64,000 nt of DNA from Nocardioides alkalitolerans (GTDB lineage: Bacteria; Actinomycetota; Actinomycetes; Propionibacteriales; Nocardioidaceae): positions 1,302,001 through 1,366,000 of the forward strand of contig CP116227.1 of the NCBI GenBank assembly GCA_038184435.1, given 5' to 3'. Positions 1-10,045 of the stretch are shown piece by piece; within the stretch, counting starts at the first letter, position 1, and each line of letters begins with the position of its first letter. Made by a program: the position numbers and the translations under genes. Below the pieces are notes generated by a model. It was not told where the DNA came from, did no database searches, and worked only from the letters and a program-made list of their open reading frames with translations.

Positions 1-100
1 CCGGATGTCGTCGTACCTCTACACGACGCCCGGCGAGATCGACGCGCTCGTCGAGGCGCTGGAATACACCCGCTCCTACTTCCGGTTGGGTGACTCGTGA
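1..100 (+). CDS. sufS: Cysteine desulfurase SufS, C-terminal end (partial)
   Basis: This is the last 32 codons of an open frame that enters from the left edge and stops at 98-100. The tail reads MSSYLYTTPGEIDALVEAL, which resembles the C-terminus of group II cysteine desulfurases. These PLP enzymes take sulfur from cysteine and pass the persulfide to SufU. The active-site lysine and cysteine lie outside the window, so the assignment rests on this tail and on the overlap with sufU: the TGA shares bases with the GTG start of sufU (GTGA at 97-100). The arrangement suggests a translationally coupled suf operon. Confidence 0.8.
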   Translation, partial: RMSSYLYTTPGEIDALVEALEYTRSYFRLGDS

Positions 101-564
101 CCGCACAGGACCTGGACGCGCTGTACCAGGAGATCATCCTCGACCACTACAAGAACCCGCACCACAAGGGGCTCCGGGACCCGCACGAGGCCGAGGTGCA
201 CCACGTGAACCCGACCTGCGGCGACGAGATCACGCTGCGGGTCCACCTCACCGGTGAGCCGGGCGCGGAGACCGTGGCCGACGTGTCCTACGACTCCCTG
301 GGCTGCTCCATCTCCCAGGCCTCGGCCTCGGTGATGACCGACCTCGTCATCGGGCGTCCCGTGGCGGAGGCGCTCGAGGTGCACGAGACGTTCCTGACCC
401 TCATGCAGGGCAAGGGACAGGTGGAGCCCGACGAGGACGTGCTGGAGGACGGCATCGCGTTCGCCGGTGTCGCCAAGTTCCCGGCGCGCGTGAAGTGCGC
501 CCTGCTGTCGTGGATGGCCTGGAAGGACGCGACGGCCCGAGTCATGGAGGAGAACAGCAAGTGA
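97..564 (+). CDS. sufU: Fe-S cluster assembly protein SufU
   Basis: SufU is the zinc-dependent sulfurtransferase partner of SufS, which accepts persulfide sulfur for the SufBCD scaffold in Gram-positive bacteria and actinobacteria. The 155-residue length is typical. The three conserved cysteines and the aspartate are visible: Cys41 and Asp43 in NPTCGDE, Cys70 in SLGCSISQAS, and Cys134 in VKCALLSW. The start is the GTG that overlaps the sufS stop. The 3' end overlaps the next gene by the same GTGA arrangement, so sufS, sufU and the sufT-like gene are probably one coupled transcript. Confidence 0.93.
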   Translation: MTAQDLDALYQEIILDHYKNPHHKGLRDPHEAEVHHVNPTCGDEITLRVHLTGEPGAETVADVSYDSLGCSISQASASVMTDLVIGRPVAEALEVHETFLTLMQGKGQVEPDEDVLEDGIAFAGVAKFPARVKCALLSWMAWKDATARVMEENSK

Positions 565-1127
565 CCGAGCAGACCACCGACCAGACCACGGGCGGCCAGA
601 CCGCCCCCACCACCGACGGTCCGGTGACCGGCGAGGTCACCGACGGCGACACCGTGCCCAACGCGGGCGAGGCGCCGGTGACGGACCACGGCGCCCACGA
701 CCACCACGACCACAGTGGCCACGACCACGCGCACCACGGGCACGGGCACGGTCACGACCACGGCGACCTCCCCGACGTGCCCGAGGCGTCGGGCGGCGTC
801 TCTTCGAGCCGCTCCGCGACCGTGTCCCTCGACGACGTCGAGGAGGCCATGAAGGACGTCGTGGACCCCGAGCTCGGCATCAACGTCGTCGACCTCGGCC
901 TGGTCTACGGCATCCACGTGGACGAGGACTCCAACGCCGTCATCGACATGACCCTGACCTCGGCGGCGTGCCCCCTCACCGACGTGATCAGCGACCAGAC
1001 GTCGACGGCGCTCGAGGGCATCGTCAACGACGTCGCCATCAACTGGGTCTGGATGCCGCCGTGGGGTCCCGACAAGATCACCGACGACGGCCGCGACCAG
1101 CTGCGCGCCCTCGGCTTCAACGTCTGA
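561..1127 (+). CDS. sufT: SufT-like MIP18/DUF59 protein with His-rich N-terminus
   Basis: This is a DUF59/MIP18-family protein of 188 residues, a family that helps mature or deliver Fe-S clusters and is usual at the end of actinobacterial suf operons. The DUF59 domain runs from about residue 86 to the end, with the DPELGINVVDLGLVY motif and a conserved cysteine near residue 137 (SAACPLT). I chose GTG 561 because it overlaps the sufU stop as GTGA; an upstream in-frame ATG at 495 lies deep inside sufU. The N-terminal 85 residues are unlike the core: a Thr/Gln-rich stretch, then 13 histidines in residues 43-67. That segment could bind Zn, Ni or Fe, which is inference. Confidence 0.85.
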   Translation: MTEQTTDQTTGGQTAPTTDGPVTGEVTDGDTVPNAGEAPVTDHGAHDHHDHSGHDHAHHGHGHGHDHGDLPDVPEASGGVSSSRSATVSLDDVEEAMKDVVDPELGINVVDLGLVYGIHVDEDSNAVIDMTLTSAACPLTDVISDQTSTALEGIVNDVAINWVWMPPWGPDKITDDGRDQLRALGFNV

Positions 1128-1137
1128 GCACCGCCCC

Positions 1138-1761
1138 GTGACGCCGCCGGCCGTGGTCCACGTGCCGGCGGCGCGCTGGGAGCGCTGGGTCGCGAACTTC
1201 GGCGCCCGTCATCCCGGCACGACGCTCGCCGTCGTCGACGGTGCGCTCGTGGGCACGTCCACCGACGGCTCGGGCTTCGAGGCCCGGTTGCCGTTCGCCG
1301 CGTCGTACTCCGGAGCGCCCGACCCCGCAGCCTTTCTCGCCGTCCGCGTGCTGCCCGAGCGCTGGGGGGTGCTGCTGGTCCGCAAGGGCGGGTACGCCGT
1401 GGCGCGGCTCGCGGGGGAGACCACCGTCGCGAGCAAGGTGGGCAGCCGGCACGTGCAGGGTCGCACCAAGGCCGGTGGGCAGAGCCAGCAGCGCTTCGCG
1501 CGCCGACGCGCGAACCAGGCGCAGGCCGCCTACGACGCGGCCGCCGACCACGCGCACCGCGTCTGGGGCCCTGGGCGGATCCTCGTGGTCGCCGGTGGCG
1601 ATCGCGCGGCGGTCACCGACGTGCTCGAGGACCGACGTCTCGAGGTGGTGACGGTGGACCCGTTCCTCGACGTTCCCGACCCGCGGCGGTCCGTGCTCGA
1701 GCAGGCCGTCGCCGACGCGTCCGCCCTGCAGGTCCGGGTGGAGAACGCCCCGGGCACCTGA
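1138..1761 (+). CDS. acVLRF1-family peptidyl-tRNA hydrolase
   Basis: The 207-residue protein carries the VLRF1 signature GRTKAGGQSQQRFARR at about residues 108-123, with a GGQ-like catalytic loop at 113-115. VLRF1 proteins (Vms1/ANKZF1 in eukaryotes) release nascent chains from peptidyl-tRNA on stalled large ribosomal subunits, and an actinobacterial branch is recognised under this name. The start is GTG 1138, ten bases after the sufT-like stop, so it may be cotranscribed with suf. The family call rests on the motif; the ribosome-rescue role is inferred from the family. Confidence 0.8.
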   Translation: MTPPAVVHVPAARWERWVANFGARHPGTTLAVVDGALVGTSTDGSGFEARLPFAASYSGAPDPAAFLAVRVLPERWGVLLVRKGGYAVARLAGETTVASKVGSRHVQGRTKAGGQSQQRFARRRANQAQAAYDAAADHAHRVWGPGRILVVAGGDRAAVTDVLEDRRLEVVTVDPFLDVPDPRRSVLEQAVADASALQVRVENAPGT

Positions 1762-1799
1762 CGGCCCCCGGGTGCCGCCGAGGTCCCCGGCCGACGCCG

Positions 1800-2894
1800 T
1801 CAGCGGTGGCTGACGAGGGGCGCCCGCCGGTCGAGCACGGTCCACGCCGTCCGCACCGGCGCGTCGCCGGTCATGCGGAGCGTGACGGTCAGGACGGCGC
1901 CGTCGACCTCCGTGCCCGTCACCTCGAGCGGAGCCCCGTCCGGGTCGTCGGCGAGCACGTCGGCGACCGCGTCCGCGTTCTCCTCGGCAGAGGCGGCGTC
2001 GTCGTGCGCGTAGGCCACGACGACCTGTGCGTCGCCCTCCTGACCCGTGAGCCCCATCGCCACCGCGTCGAACGACGCCGGCAGCGACCGCTCGCCGCCG
2101 TCGAACCGGCCGACGACGACGCGGGCGGCGTAGACGTCGTGGGCGTCGAGGGCCTCGGCCAGGTCGAGCGCGGGCTCGCTGCCCCGGTCACCGGCCAGGG
2201 CGAGCGCCAGGTCCGGCTCGCTCAGCGACGCCGTCAGGCGGTCGCCGTCGACGTCGAGGTGCAGCGGCTGGCCCAACCGGCGCACCGGCGACGCCGCCGA
2301 CGGGTCGGCGGTGAAGTCCTCGCCCTCGCCCACCTTCCAGCGACCGCCCTCGGCGTCGGCCTCCCCGTCGTACGTCGCCGCCAGGTGCTCGACGTCGATC
2401 GTGCCCTCGACGACCGACGTCCGCGCCGGCGGTGACGCGAGCTCGCCGAACCAGCGCGCGCCGCCCAGCCACGTGCCGATCTCGTCGGCGACGGCCGGCT
2501 GGTCGAGCGAGCTCGCGCCGCCGAGCACCTGCGGCACCTCGAGACCGAGGTCCGTCCCCCCGCCCAGCCCCGCGAGGCCCTGGACCCAGGCCGCGAGACC
2601 GGCCTCGTCGGCGGGATCCGTGGGGCGCTCGAGGCCGCCGAGCTCGGTGGCCCGGTCCAGGTCGCCGACGCTGATCTGGAACTCGTCGTGAGCCGTCGTG
2701 GGCAGGGCCGCGACCGCCGTCCACACGAGGCCCTCGTCCTGACGCCCGTCGGCGCCGCCGCGACCCTCGGTCCCGCCGTCGCCGCCGCCATCGCCGGCGC
2801 TCGGGCCGCACGCGGTCAGGGCTCCACCGAGCAGCACGACGCTCACGGCGAGGGTCGCGAGGGCACGGACAGGACGTCGGTCACGAGCGGGCAT
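1800..2894 (-). CDS. Putative lipoprotein of unknown function
   Basis: The 364-residue product has a clear lipoprotein signal: a basic N-terminus, a hydrophobic stretch at about residues 11-27 and a lipobox LTAC with Cys29, followed by a Gly/Asp-rich linker. The mature part is acidic, rich in Ala, Asp and Gly, and has no motif I recognise. It is probably a surface-anchored protein. A hexamer TACGCC lies 7 nt upstream of the ATG, hinting at a leaderless start, though its sixth base is off consensus. It is divergent from the phosphotransferase gene and convergent with the acVLRF1 gene. Confidence 0.75.
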   Translation of the reverse strand: MPARDRRPVRALATLAVSVVLLGGALTACGPSAGDGGGDGGTEGRGGADGRQDEGLVWTAVAALPTTAHDEFQISVGDLDRATELGGLERPTDPADEAGLAAWVQGLAGLGGGTDLGLEVPQVLGGASSLDQPAVADEIGTWLGGARWFGELASPPARTSVVEGTIDVEHLAATYDGEADAEGGRWKVGEGEDFTADPSAASPVRRLGQPLHLDVDGDRLTASLSEPDLALALAGDRGSEPALDLAEALDAHDVYAARVVVGRFDGGERSLPASFDAVAMGLTGQEGDAQVVVAYAHDDAASAEENADAVADVLADDPDGAPLEVTGTEVDGAVLTVTLRMTGDAPVRTAWTVLDRRAPLVSHR

Positions 2895-2977
2895 GGGACG
2901 CGGCGTACCCGGGTCTGCCGACGCAAAACCCGCGTCGCTGCGCGGATCTCGGCGCCCGACCTGCCAGACTCCGGACC

Positions 2978-3880
2978 ATGTGGCGCCCCGACGACGGGTG
3001 GGAGCCGTTGCCCGGCGGGCGCGGCACCTCGACCGGTGGCGTGTGGCTGGACCCCTCGGGCGCGACGCCCACCGTGGTCAAGCGGCTGCTCGCGCCGGTC
3101 CCGGGCGACCCCGCGGAGCTCTCCGACACCACGCACCCGGCGTGGTGGAAGCGGCCCGCGGCCGTCGCCCTGCGGGGGCTCGTCGACGGGACGGCCGGGG
3201 TCCGCGGCGTACCGGTGCTCGACGTCGCGGAGGACGGCGAGGGCATCACGATGCGGTTCGCGTACGCCGCGGGGGAGCGCCTGCCCGGCCTGTTCCTCGC
3301 CAGCCGCCTCGGCGCGTTCGCCGGGAACGCCGTACCTGACGTCCCGTGGCTGGCGCGCGACCAGCTGCGCTCCCGTCTCGGTCGCGTCGCGTGGCGCGGC
3401 GGGTGGCGCACGCTGGCCCGCACGAGCATCGCCGACGCGGCCGACCGGCTCTGGCACCGCCGGGGCAGCCTCCTGGACCGGCTGGACGCGCTGCCGCAGG
3501 TGCTCCAGCACGGCGACCCCGTGCCCGCGAACTTCACCGCGCGGGTCGACGACGCGGTTCTGGCCCTCGACTGGGGCAGTCTCGGCACCGGACCCGTCGG
3601 CGGTGACCTCGGCTACGTGGCGCTGACGGTGCCGGAGTCGCTGGAGGTGCTGCTCGACGCGTACGTCACGGCGCTGCCGCCCGGGCTGGCCGGTCCCGAG
3701 GACGCGCTGCTGGGTGCCCGGGTCACCGCGGTCTACACGGCCCTCAACCGCGCGGAGTGGGCGCTCGCGCGGGTCGCCGACGGCGAGGGCGCCCTCGCCG
3801 GCAAGTTCCGGCACCCGAGCGTGCTGCCGCACCTGCGCACCCTCCAGCGCCAGTTCGCGCACCTGGAGGCGCTGCTCTAG
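2978..3880 (+). CDS. Phosphotransferase-fold protein (APH-like)
   Basis: The 300-residue protein has the aminoglycoside-phosphotransferase/choline-kinase core: a Brenner motif HGDPVPANF near residue 178 and a metal-binding segment DWGSLGTG near residue 198. An N-terminal strand containing VVKRLL probably supplies the ATP-binding lysine. Substrates in this fold range from antibiotics to sugars and amino alcohols, so none is assigned and resistance is not implied. A weak -10 (CAGACT, 2965-2970) ends 7 nt before the ATG, which suggests a leaderless transcript. The gene is divergent from the lipoprotein gene. Confidence 0.72.
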   Translation: MWRPDDGWEPLPGGRGTSTGGVWLDPSGATPTVVKRLLAPVPGDPAELSDTTHPAWWKRPAAVALRGLVDGTAGVRGVPVLDVAEDGEGITMRFAYAAGERLPGLFLASRLGAFAGNAVPDVPWLARDQLRSRLGRVAWRGGWRTLARTSIADAADRLWHRRGSLLDRLDALPQVLQHGDPVPANFTARVDDAVLALDWGSLGTGPVGGDLGYVALTVPESLEVLLDAYVTALPPGLAGPEDALLGARVTAVYTALNRAEWALARVADGEGALAGKFRHPSVLPHLRTLQRQFAHLEALL

Positions 3881-3945
3881 CGGTGCCGTCCACCCAGGCT
3901 CGCGATGCGGGCGCGGGCGCCGCCGCGCCGTAGAGTGCGGCAACG

Positions 3946-5544
<1,599 letters not shown>

Positions 5545-5590
5545 CCCGTTTCCCTCGCTCCCACCCTCCGGGGTACGGGGGGAGGACGGC

Positions 5591-7138
5591 CTAGCGCGGG
5601 ACCGCCAGGCCCGTCGGCTCCGCGCGCCCGCGCAGGACCTCCTCGCCGTCGGCGCGCCAGTGCGCCGCCTCGTCCTCGTCCGCGGCGGCCATGGAGGACT
5701 CCGCCGCCAGCACCAGGCCGGGGCGCTTCTTGGCGAGCTCGGTGAGCCGGGCCGCGGAGTTCACGGCGTCGCCGATGACCGTGTACTCGAAGCGCCGCTC
5801 GTCGCCGACGTTGCCCGCGACCGCCTCCCCGGTGGCGACACCGACGCCCGCCCGGATCTCCGGGACCTCCTCCGCGAGCCGTACGGCGATGGCACGGGCC
5901 GCCCGGAGCGCGGCCGTGGCGTGGTCGTCGCGGGGGACCGGCGCACCGAAGACCGCGAGCACCGCGTCGCCCATGAACTTGTTGACGAGCCCGCCGGCGC
6001 GGTCGACCTCGTCGACCACCACCGCGCAGAACCGGTTGAGGACGGTGACGACGTCATGGGGCTCGAGCCGGGTGGCCATCGCGGTCGAGCCCATGAGGTC
6101 CACGAAGAGCACCGAGACGACGCGGGTCTCGCCCCCCAGCTCGACGTCGGCGCTGACGGCGGCGGCGGCCACCTCCTGACCGACGTGGCGCCCGAACAGG
6201 TCGCGGATGCGCTCGCGCTCCCGCAGGCCGGCGGCCATCCGGTTGAAGCCGCTCTGCAGGTGACCGATCTCGGTGGCGTCGTAGACCGGGATGACGACGT
6301 CGAGCCGCCCCTCCTCGACGGCGGCGAGCGCGTGCCGCACGGAGGCGATCGGCGCCACGATCGACCGTGAGGTCAGGCCGATGATCATGTAGCCGAAGAG
6401 GAGCACCACGCCGCCCAGCACGAGGCACAGCACCGCGAGCCGGGTCAGGTCGACCTGGTCGTCGCCGGCCAGGGCGAGGATCCCGCAGAGCATGAGCACC
6501 GCGACGGGCACGGCGGTGCCGAGCACCCAGAAGACGATGAGGCGGCGGTGGACCCCCGAGGTGCGCCCCACGGGCGGCGGTCCCTGCACGAGGGCGCGCG
6601 CGGTGATGGGCCGCAGGATGAACTCGGTCCAGAGGTAGGAGATCGCGCAGACGAGCACCCCGGCCAGCGTCACGGCGATGCCCTCGGTCAGCGCCAGCTC
6701 CGGCTGCAGCCACACGGCGAGCGAGGTGAAGAGCGCGACGCCCCCCGCCCAGAGGACACCCTGGCGCACCAGGGCGAGGCGCGGCGCCCGGAGCGTGGCG
6801 CGCACCTCCTCCTCCCGGGGCGGCCGGTCCTCCCGCGCCCAGGTGAGCACGCGCAGCAGCGCCCGCGTGATGGTGAGGACGCCGGCGACGGCCGCGGCCG
6901 CGACGTACACGGGGACCGCGATCGCGTGGGCGAGCCAGTAGGCGCCGGAGACGGGCTGTGACGGGCGCACGAGCAGGAGCACCGCCGCGACGACGACGGC
7001 GCCGATCAGGTTGGCGACGAGCAGCACGGCGGTGAGCAGGAGCTGCACGCGCACCCGCAGCGACCGGACGCTCTGGTCGGGGCGGCCGAGGAGGCGCGAC
7101 CCGTACGCCGCGGCAGCGACGGACGGCTCGGTGCTCAC
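5591..7138 (-). CDS. Membrane-bound class III adenylate cyclase with HAMP-like region
   Basis: The C-terminal catalytic domain (about residues 335-510) has the class III cyclase motifs: metal-binding FVDLMGST near 343, NKFMGDAVLAVFG and YTVIGDAVNSAARL. All catalytic residues appear present, so it should make cAMP (or cGMP) from the triphosphate. The N-terminal half has about six hydrophobic segments followed by a HAMP-like stretch (IAPIASVRHALAAVEEG), as in membrane cyclases of mycobacteria. I chose GTG 7138 because TACGAT (7146-7151) sits 7 nt upstream as a leaderless -10; ATG 7147 is the alternative. It is divergent from an ABC exporter. Confidence 0.88.
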   Translation of the reverse strand: MSTEPSVAAAAYGSRLLGRPDQSVRSLRVRVQLLLTAVLLVANLIGAVVVAAVLLLVRPSQPVSGAYWLAHAIAVPVYVAAAAVAGVLTITRALLRVLTWAREDRPPREEEVRATLRAPRLALVRQGVLWAGGVALFTSLAVWLQPELALTEGIAVTLAGVLVCAISYLWTEFILRPITARALVQGPPPVGRTSGVHRRLIVFWVLGTAVPVAVLMLCGILALAGDDQVDLTRLAVLCLVLGGVVLLFGYMIIGLTSRSIVAPIASVRHALAAVEEGRLDVVIPVYDATEIGHLQSGFNRMAAGLRERERIRDLFGRHVGQEVAAAAVSADVELGGETRVVSVLFVDLMGSTAMATRLEPHDVVTVLNRFCAVVVDEVDRAGGLVNKFMGDAVLAVFGAPVPRDDHATAALRAARAIAVRLAEEVPEIRAGVGVATGEAVAGNVGDERRFEYTVIGDAVNSAARLTELAKKRPGLVLAAESSMAAADEDEAAHWRADGEEVLRGRAEPTGLAVPR

Positions 7139-7145
7139 GGTCCGC

Positions 7146-7151
7146 ATCGTA
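7146..7151 (-). promoter_or_regulatory. Putative -10 hexamer TACGAT for the adenylate cyclase
   Basis: On the minus strand TACGAT is followed by 7 nt and then GTG 7138, which would place the transcription start at or next to the start codon. This overlaps the alternative ATG 7147 and argues against that start. Confidence 0.5.
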
Positions 7152-7211
7152 GGGTCAGGAGCGGTAGCGGTGAGCGGGAACACGCGACGCGCCGCGACGG
7201 TTGGGAGGGTC

Positions 7212-9107
7212 ATGTCAGGCATGTCGGGGATGGGCGCGTCGTGGCGGCACCTGCGCACCGACCGCTCCGCGGTGTCGACGAAGGTCGACCGCGTCGTCGT
7301 ACGGCGCGTGCTGGGCGCCGCCCGGCCCCACCGGCGCGTGCTCGGCTGGTTCGGCGGCGTCACCGTGCTCGACGCCCTCCTCGTGGTGGTCACCCCGCTG
7401 CTCGTCCAGCGCCTCGTGGACGACGGCATCGTCGCCCGCGACCTGCGGGTCGTGGGGGTGGTCGCCGGCCTCATGGCGCTCACCGCGATCGTGGACGCGG
7501 TCCTCGGCGTGCTCGGCGGGTGGCTGTCGGCGCGGCTGGGCGAGGGGCTCATCTACGACCTGCGGCGCCAGGTGTTCGCCCACGTGCAGCGCCAGGGCCT
7601 GGCGTTCTTCACCCGCACCCAGACCGGCGCCCTCGTCTCCCGGTTGAACAACGACGTCGTCGGGGCGCAGAAGGCCTTCACCAGCGTGCTCTCCAGCGCC
7701 GTGTCGAACACGGTCGCCGTCCTGGTCGTGGGCATCACCATGGTGGCGCTCAGCTGGCAGGTGACGCTGCTGTGCCTGCTCATGTTCCCGCTGCTCTTCG
7801 GGGTGTCGCGCTGGGTGGGAGCGCGGCTGGCCGGCCTGACGCGGCGGCAGATGGACGGCAACGCCGACCTCGGCAACATGATGACCGAGCGCTTCAACGT
7901 GGGCGGAGCGATGCTGCTCAAGCTGTTCGGCCGCCGCCCGGAGGAGGACGCGCTCTTCGCCGGCAAGGCGGAGGTCGTGCGGGACCTCGGCGTGCGGATC
8001 GCGCTCCTGACCCGTCTGTTCGCGGCCACGATGATGCTCGTGCCGGCGATGGCGACCGCGCTGGTCTACGGCGTGGGCGGCTACCTCGTGGTCCGGGGCG
8101 AGCTGACGCTCGGCACGCTCCTGGCGCTGGCCACGCTGCTGCTCCGCCTGCTCGGCCCGCTGCAGGGTCTCTCCAACGTGCGCGTGGACGTCATGACGGC
8201 GCTCGTCAGCTTCGAGCGCGTCTTCGAGGTGCTCGACCTGCCGGCCAGCGTCCCCGAGCGTGCCGACGCCGTGCCGCTACCGCGGCACGACGGTGCGGGC
8301 GGCATCCGGCTCGAGCTCGACCGCGTCTCGTTCGCCTACCCCAACGCGGCCGGCACGACCCTGGCCTCGTTGGAGACCGTCTCCTCGCCCGACCGCAACG
8401 GCGGCGGCCAGGTGCTCCACGACGTGACGTTCGTGGCCGAGGCGGGCGAGAAGGTCGCCCTCGTGGGCCCGTCGGGCGCGGGCAAGACGACGATCACCCA
8501 CCTCGTCGCCCGCCTGTACGACGTCGACGCCGGCACGGTGCGGCTCGCCGGCCACGACGTGCGCAGCCTGACCCTCGACTCGCTCGAGGACGCCGTGGGC
8601 TACGTGACCCAGGACGCCCACCTCTTCCACGACACGATCGGCGCCAACCTGCGGTACGCCCGTCCGTCCGCCACCGACCCGGATATCTGGGCGGCGCTCG
8701 ACGCCGCGCGCGTCGGCGACCTCGTGCGGTCGCTGCCGAGCGGGCTCGACACGGTGGTCGGCGACCGGGGCTACCGGCTGTCGGGCGGCGAGCGGCAGCG
8801 GCTCGCCATCGCGCGCCTGCTGCTGAAGGCCCCGCCCCTCGTCGTGCTCGACGAGGCGACGGCGCACCTCGACGGCGGCTCGGAGCAGGCGGTGCAGGAG
8901 GCGCTCGCGACCGCGCTCGAGGGACGCACGTCGCTCGTGATCGCCCACCGCCTCTCGACGGTGCGCGACGCCGACCAGATCCTCGTCGTGGACGGCGGCC
9001 GGATCGTGGAGAGCGGCACCCACACCGAGCTCCTGGTGCGCGACGGGCTCTACGCCCGGCTCCACGCCACCCAGCTGGTCGACGACGTGACGCCGGCCGG
9101 GGCCTGA
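7212..9107 (+). CDS. ABC exporter, fused permease and ATPase
   Basis: This is a half-transporter of 631 residues with an N-terminal six-helix exporter domain (about residues 35-330) and a C-terminal ATPase. Walker A GPSGAGKTT is near residue 418, LSGGERQR near 522 and Walker B VVLDEATAHLD near 542. It should act as a homodimer or with a partner; no partner gene is adjacent, so a homodimer is likely. The substrate is unknown. The open frame extends upstream to 7011 inside the divergent cyclase gene, but ATG 7212 follows a GGGAGGG ribosome-binding site and lies just outside that gene. Confidence 0.88.
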   Translation: MSGMSGMGASWRHLRTDRSAVSTKVDRVVVRRVLGAARPHRRVLGWFGGVTVLDALLVVVTPLLVQRLVDDGIVARDLRVVGVVAGLMALTAIVDAVLGVLGGWLSARLGEGLIYDLRRQVFAHVQRQGLAFFTRTQTGALVSRLNNDVVGAQKAFTSVLSSAVSNTVAVLVVGITMVALSWQVTLLCLLMFPLLFGVSRWVGARLAGLTRRQMDGNADLGNMMTERFNVGGAMLLKLFGRRPEEDALFAGKAEVVRDLGVRIALLTRLFAATMMLVPAMATALVYGVGGYLVVRGELTLGTLLALATLLLRLLGPLQGLSNVRVDVMTALVSFERVFEVLDLPASVPERADAVPLPRHDGAGGIRLELDRVSFAYPNAAGTTLASLETVSSPDRNGGGQVLHDVTFVAEAGEKVALVGPSGAGKTTITHLVARLYDVDAGTVRLAGHDVRSLTLDSLEDAVGYVTQDAHLFHDTIGANLRYARPSATDPDIWAALDAARVGDLVRSLPSGLDTVVGDRGYRLSGGERQRLAIARLLLKAPPLVVLDEATAHLDGGSEQAVQEALATALEGRTSLVIAHRLSTVRDADQILVVDGGRIVESGTHTELLVRDGLYARLHATQLVDDVTPAGA

Positions 9108-9134
9108 CCCCGCGGCGTACGTCGGGGGGCGGGC

Positions 9135-9989
9135 TCAGCCGCGGCGGCTCGCCTCGCGCTCGGCGCGGATGCGGGCCTGGGCCTCGGCCTGGAGCACCTC
9201 CTGGCGCTCGATGCGGGCGCGCTTCTCCGCCCGCAACCGGTCCCGGCGGGCCGGGCCGCCGCGGACCTCGTCGTACATGAGGTAGAAGAACCCGAAGACC
9301 GCCAGTGCGCCGAAGAACCACCACTGCAGGCCGTAGAAGAAGTGCGGGCCCTCGTCGAGCTCGGGGAGCGGGGGCGGCAGCAGCGGGTCCGTCGCCGCGG
9401 GCGTCTCCTCGGCGAGGTCGACGAACCCCCCGAGGAGGTCGAGGTCCAGCGCCTCCCCGATGGCGTCGGACGAGATCGCGCGGGTGGACTGCGTGTCCGT
9501 GACCTCGGTGCTGCGCCCCTCGGCGTCGCTCCGGGCGTAGCCGACGACCTCCACCTCACCGCTCGGCGGGGCCGGCAGCGCCTCGGGGTCGGAGCCCGCG
9601 AGGTCGCCGGAGTTCTCGGTCGCCATCCAGCCGCGGTCCACGAGCACGCTGGTGCCGTCGTCGAGCCGCAGGGGGACGACGACGTCGGCGCCCGGCTGAC
9701 CGTCGCGGGTGCGGTAGCGCACGACGACCGTGTTCTCCACGTCGTAGGTGCCCGTCGCCGTCACGGCGGTCCACTCGTCCTCGGCCTCCACGTCGCCGCC
9801 GGTCGTCATGATCTGGCTGACGTCGACGGTGCGGCCCTCGTTGCGCTCGACGATCGCGTTGCGCTCGCGGCGGTCGTCGAGGCGGTGGAACTGCCACTGG
9901 CCGAGGAGGTACGCGACGTAGGTCAGCAGGACGACCGTGATGCCGAAGAGGATCCAGCGCCGGGAGAGCAGGAAGCGGAAGGAGCCCAC
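9135..9989 (-). CDS. SURF1 family protein
   Basis: SURF1 proteins assist assembly of cytochrome c oxidase, probably in heme a insertion. The 284-residue product has the two-helix topology of the family: a transmembrane segment near the N-terminus (about 10-27) followed by GQWQFHRLDDR, and a second near residues 225-245 (FYGLQWWFFGALAVFGFFY). The part between faces outside, with the conserved VDRGW motif. The Arg/Glu-rich C-terminal tail is cytoplasmic. The start is a GTG at 9989; TAGCCT 6 nt upstream on the minus strand suggests a leaderless start. Confidence 0.88.
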   Translation of the reverse strand: MGSFRFLLSRRWILFGITVVLLTYVAYLLGQWQFHRLDDRRERNAIVERNEGRTVDVSQIMTTGGDVEAEDEWTAVTATGTYDVENTVVVRYRTRDGQPGADVVVPLRLDDGTSVLVDRGWMATENSGDLAGSDPEALPAPPSGEVEVVGYARSDAEGRSTEVTDTQSTRAISSDAIGEALDLDLLGGFVDLAEETPAATDPLLPPPLPELDEGPHFFYGLQWWFFGALAVFGFFYLMYDEVRGGPARRDRLRAEKRARIERQEVLQAEAQARIRAEREASRRG

Positions 9990-10045
9990 CCGGAGAGGCT
10001 ACTCGCCGACGTCGCGCCGCCCGGCAGGCGCCTATCCTGGGGTGC

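Noticed and set aside
2978..3880. Aminoglycoside resistance gene
   Set aside because: Only the general phosphotransferase motifs are present; the fold covers many unrelated substrates and the context is housekeeping.
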